Assembly: GCA_022824365.1 (NCBI GenBank)
Contig: JAJEAA010000029.1
Span: 62,001-126,000, forward strand
Reading direction: 5' to 3'
Length of the DNA stretch: 64,000 nt
Source of the DNA: Anaerolineae bacterium
GTDB lineage: Bacteria; Chloroflexota; Anaerolineae; Aggregatilineales; Phototrophicaceae
The notes under the pieces are model-generated. The model ran no database searches. It was given only the letters and a program-made list of their open reading frames with translations, and was not told the origin of the DNA. Both the position numbers and the translations under genes were made by a program. Of the stretch, positions 62,208 to 64,000 are shown one piece after another (the first letter of the stretch is position 1; each line of letters opens with the position of its first letter).

Positions 62208-62816
62208 TTAGTGCACACGCAAGAGTTCTTCCAAGAGACCCAGCCCGACCGGTTGCAGCGATTCTCGCAGGCGCTGGTGACCCAGGCGGACGCGACTCTC
62301 GGCGGTTTTCTGCGGGCAGCCCATCACTTCCGAGATTTCCCGATAGGTCATGCCTTGTCCGTAGCGCAAAACGATGGCTTCCCGCAGGCGGGGCGATAAA
62401 TCGAGCAGCGCTTCGGAGATGGATTCACTGGCGTCGCGGCGGATCACAGCGGCTTCGGGCGCTTCTGATGGCGGCGCCTTCAACTGCAAGCCCAGCCACT
62501 GCGTGATATCAACAGTGATGAAGCGCTTGCGCCGGTAGGTGTTGCGACAGCGGCTGACGGCAATCGTGTACAGCCAGGTCTTCAGCGACGCCTTGCCGGA
62601 ATCGTAGCGGTGCAGGTTCTTAAAGGCGTAGAGGAAGGATTCTTGCAAGATGTCTTCGGCATCTTGCTCGTTCATCAGCAGGCTGTAGCAGAGGCGGTGG
62701 AGGCTGGCGGCGAAACGATCGTAGAGTTCGGCATAACCGCTTTGATCGCCATTAAGGGCGCGCTGGATTATGGCGTTGATTTCGGCACGGGCGCTTGCTC
62801 GCATGTCAGTCATCAT
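62208..62816 (-). CDS. ECF-type sigma factor (sigma-70 family)
   Basis: A ~202-residue sigma factor with region 2 ('YAELYDRFAASLHRLCYSLLMNEQDAEDILQESFLYAFKNLHRYD', then 'LKTWLYTIAVSRCRNTYRRKR') and region 4 ('LLDLSPRLREAIVLRYGQGMTYREISEVMGCPQKTAESRVRLGHQRLRE'). The start is one of two adjacent ATGs at 62816/62813, just after GAGGG. Target promoters are unknown. Clustering with the anti-sigma gene and two GT-C-like membrane proteins suggests an envelope regulon. Confidence 0.92.
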   Translation of the reverse strand: MMTDMRASARAEINAIIQRALNGDQSGYAELYDRFAASLHRLCYSLLMNEQDAEDILQESFLYAFKNLHRYDSGKASLKTWLYTIAVSRCRNTYRRKRFITVDITQWLGLQLKAPPSEAPEAAVIRRDASESISEALLDLSPRLREAIVLRYGQGMTYREISEVMGCPQKTAESRVRLGHQRLRESLQPVGLGLLEELLRVH

Positions 62817-62852
62817 CCCTCGCTTGCGCTGACTCTTTCCTTGACACTTTCT

Positions 62853-62858
62853 ATTGTA
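62853..62858 (-). promoter_or_regulatory. -10-like element before the sigma-factor gene
   Basis: Minus strand TACAAT, 37 bases before the ATG pair; the -35 position (GAGGAT) does not match the sigma70 consensus, which would also fit an alternative sigma or autoregulation. Confidence 0.25.
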
Positions 62859-62885
62859 CACAGAGGCGGGGAGACATCCTCAATT

Positions 62886-64000
62886 TTAGGGCTGTCTCGC
62901 CAGGGTGGCGCCATTATAGACATCTTGCCGCAACCATAATATAGCGGCTTCTTCTTGAAAGAGCGCGCGGTCTATCCGCCCATGCGACCACCAGGCGGCG
63001 AAATCCCAAATGTCCAGATTTGCTATGGAAACGGTTCGGCGCAGGACGAAACGCTGCCCGACATAGTCGCCGGCGAGATCACTCGCTTGAGTCGGATCAT
63101 CCGACAGCAGCACGATGCGCTGGCCCGCGGCTGCGGCCGCGAAAGTCTCAAAACGCGCATTCGGGAAATCACGCGCCAGCCATGCGACCAAGCCGCTATC
63201 GCTGACGATGCCGCGCTCGTCGGTCACGATGGTGAAATCCAGCTGGGGGAAGCCGAATGTCTCGCGATCCGCCAATTCAAAAAGCGTGTCCCGCAGGAGC
63301 TCGGCATCATTGGTCACGGCGCGTTCCCGCCATAAGCCATCCGGTTTATGGGGATTGACAGCCGCGGCTTGCCAGGCGCCGCCGACGCCGGAAAGCATCA
63401 GAAGCCAGAAGAAGCCGATGCCGGTCCCTTGCAGGCAGGTGCCGGGACCCCAAAAGTTCGCGATCAAGAAGAAGACAACGACGCTAGTGATCCCGGTAAT
63501 GATGAGGAGCCCCAGCGCTTGCAACAGTCTAAGCTGAGAAGCATCGCCAAGCATCGCCAAGACATCAGCGAAGCTGGCGCCAGTTGGCAAGCCCGTCATC
63601 AGCCGCGCCACTTGCATGAACTGCACGGAGAGGATGAACATAAAGAGCAGGACGCCGGCCGAGATCGCCCATTTTGCCCACCAGTATTGAGTGGTGTAGA
63701 GGGCGTTGTCGTCTTCGTCTTCGCTGTCCGACTCCGATCTCGCCCATAGGACAACCACGCGGCGATTAACTATCAATTGAGTCACGCCGTAGCTGGCGAG
63801 CAGAGTTAGCGGTACGACAACCCAGAGCGCATCTGACGCGCGCGCGCCTGGATACAGGAGCAGCCCAAGCGCGCCGAGGATAGCCCAAGCAGCCGCGAAG
63901 CGATCAACATAGGTGACATCCCCATGTTTCCAAAGGAGCCATGCGCCCCCGCAAGCAAAGACGATCAACAACGGCTCGCGCAAGATGAGCGCGGCGAAAC
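62886..64000 (-). CDS. GT-C-like membrane protein, C-terminal part (5' end outside window)
   Basis: The frame is open to the end of the window, so only about 370 residues are present. About six hydrophobic helices occupy the first ~200 ('LLLYPGARASDALWVVVPLTLLASYGV' is typical of large membrane glycosyltransferase-like proteins), with an acidic loop 'RSESDSEDEDDN'. The last ~160 residues are a soluble outer domain ('TNDAELLRDTLFELADRETFG', 'IVSDSGLVAWLARDFP', 'YVGQRFVLRRTVSI'). It is probably related to the 57676-61599 protein family but lacks the NHL part. Confidence 0.65.
   Translation of the reverse strand, partial: FAALILREPLLIVFACGGAWLLWKHGDVTYVDRFAAAWAILGALGLLLYPGARASDALWVVVPLTLLASYGVTQLIVNRRVVVLWARSESDSEDEDDNALYTTQYWWAKWAISAGVLLFMFILSVQFMQVARLMTGLPTGASFADVLAMLGDASQLRLLQALGLLIITGITSVVVFFLIANFWGPGTCLQGTGIGFFWLLMLSGVGGAWQAAAVNPHKPDGLWRERAVTNDAELLRDTLFELADRETFGFPQLDFTIVTDERGIVSDSGLVAWLARDFPNARFETFAAAAAGQRIVLLSDDPTQASDLAGDYVGQRFVLRRTVSIANLDIWDFAAWWSHGRIDRALFQEEAAILWLRQDVYNGATLARQP

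Noticed and set aside
1..64000. CRISPR arrays, insertion sequences, integrases and prophage blocks
   Set aside because: No regularly spaced direct repeats, no transposase or integrase catalytic motifs and no phage structural genes were seen. The HTH gene at 46732 is the only mobile-element-like piece.

Overview
The window is a gene-dense bacterial chromosome segment of moderately high GC, with short intergenic gaps and almost no mobile DNA. No rRNA gene is present, so the taxon is an inference. An LIC_10190-type polytopic membrane protein, a TIGR03663/Agl23-type GT-C protein fused to an NHL propeller, multi-copy-type small helix-turn-helix genes and a compact IF-2 beside a NusA with a long acidic tail all fit Chloroflexota, most likely an Anaerolineae-like lineage. 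Lipoprotein signals and a full peptidoglycan elongation set point to a walled, probably rod-shaped or filamentous cell.

Layout. 1-2340: the end of a methyltransferase gene, then MFS exporter and B3/B4-domain genes on the minus strand. 2341-3071: non-coding, with one good minus-strand -10 element and a possible gene remnant. 3072-8494: fluoride channel crcB, undecaprenyl-pyrophosphatase uppP, a LysM lipoprotein, ribosomal protein L19 and two membrane proteins. 8574-10230: gltX followed by tRNA-Gln(CTG). 10279-19759: a minus-strand morphogenesis cluster reading mreB-mreC-mreD-mrdA(PBP2)-unknown membrane protein-minC-minD-minE-rodA, which places elongation and division-site genes together. 19978-31869, plus strand: tilS, an atypical response regulator, an esterase/CapA fusion, a Clp ATPase with a decayed first ATPase domain, a phosphohexomutase, a methyltransferase and secreted or membrane proteins. 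31955-36285, minus strand: a secreted glycoside hydrolase, a GAF-PAS histidine kinase and a ROK kinase. 36515-39910: mutS and a sulfotransferase.

39941-49828: DUF1385 protein, recJ, fmt, MATE exporter, PspC protein, malate dehydrogenase, an HTH gene with a striking operator region, a histidine phosphatase, two small unknowns and era. 49825-57456: a translation/RNA cluster on the minus strand, nusA-rnpM(ylxR)-infB-rbfA-nrnA-truB-ribF, with an attenuator-like leader before nusA. 57676-64000: two large GT-C-like membrane proteins flanking an ECF-type sigma factor and a putative zinc-finger anti-sigma factor.

The strongest leads for new biology are the 1307-residue membrane glycosyltransferase-like/NHL fusion and its sigma/anti-sigma neighbours; the receiver domain with Glu at the phosphorylation site; the Clp protein lacking a functional first Walker B; the esterase-CapA fusion; and the shared GAACA-type operator/promoter layout at the HTH gene and at the remnant near 2.8 kb. 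All functional statements come from reading motifs by eye; no database search was run.
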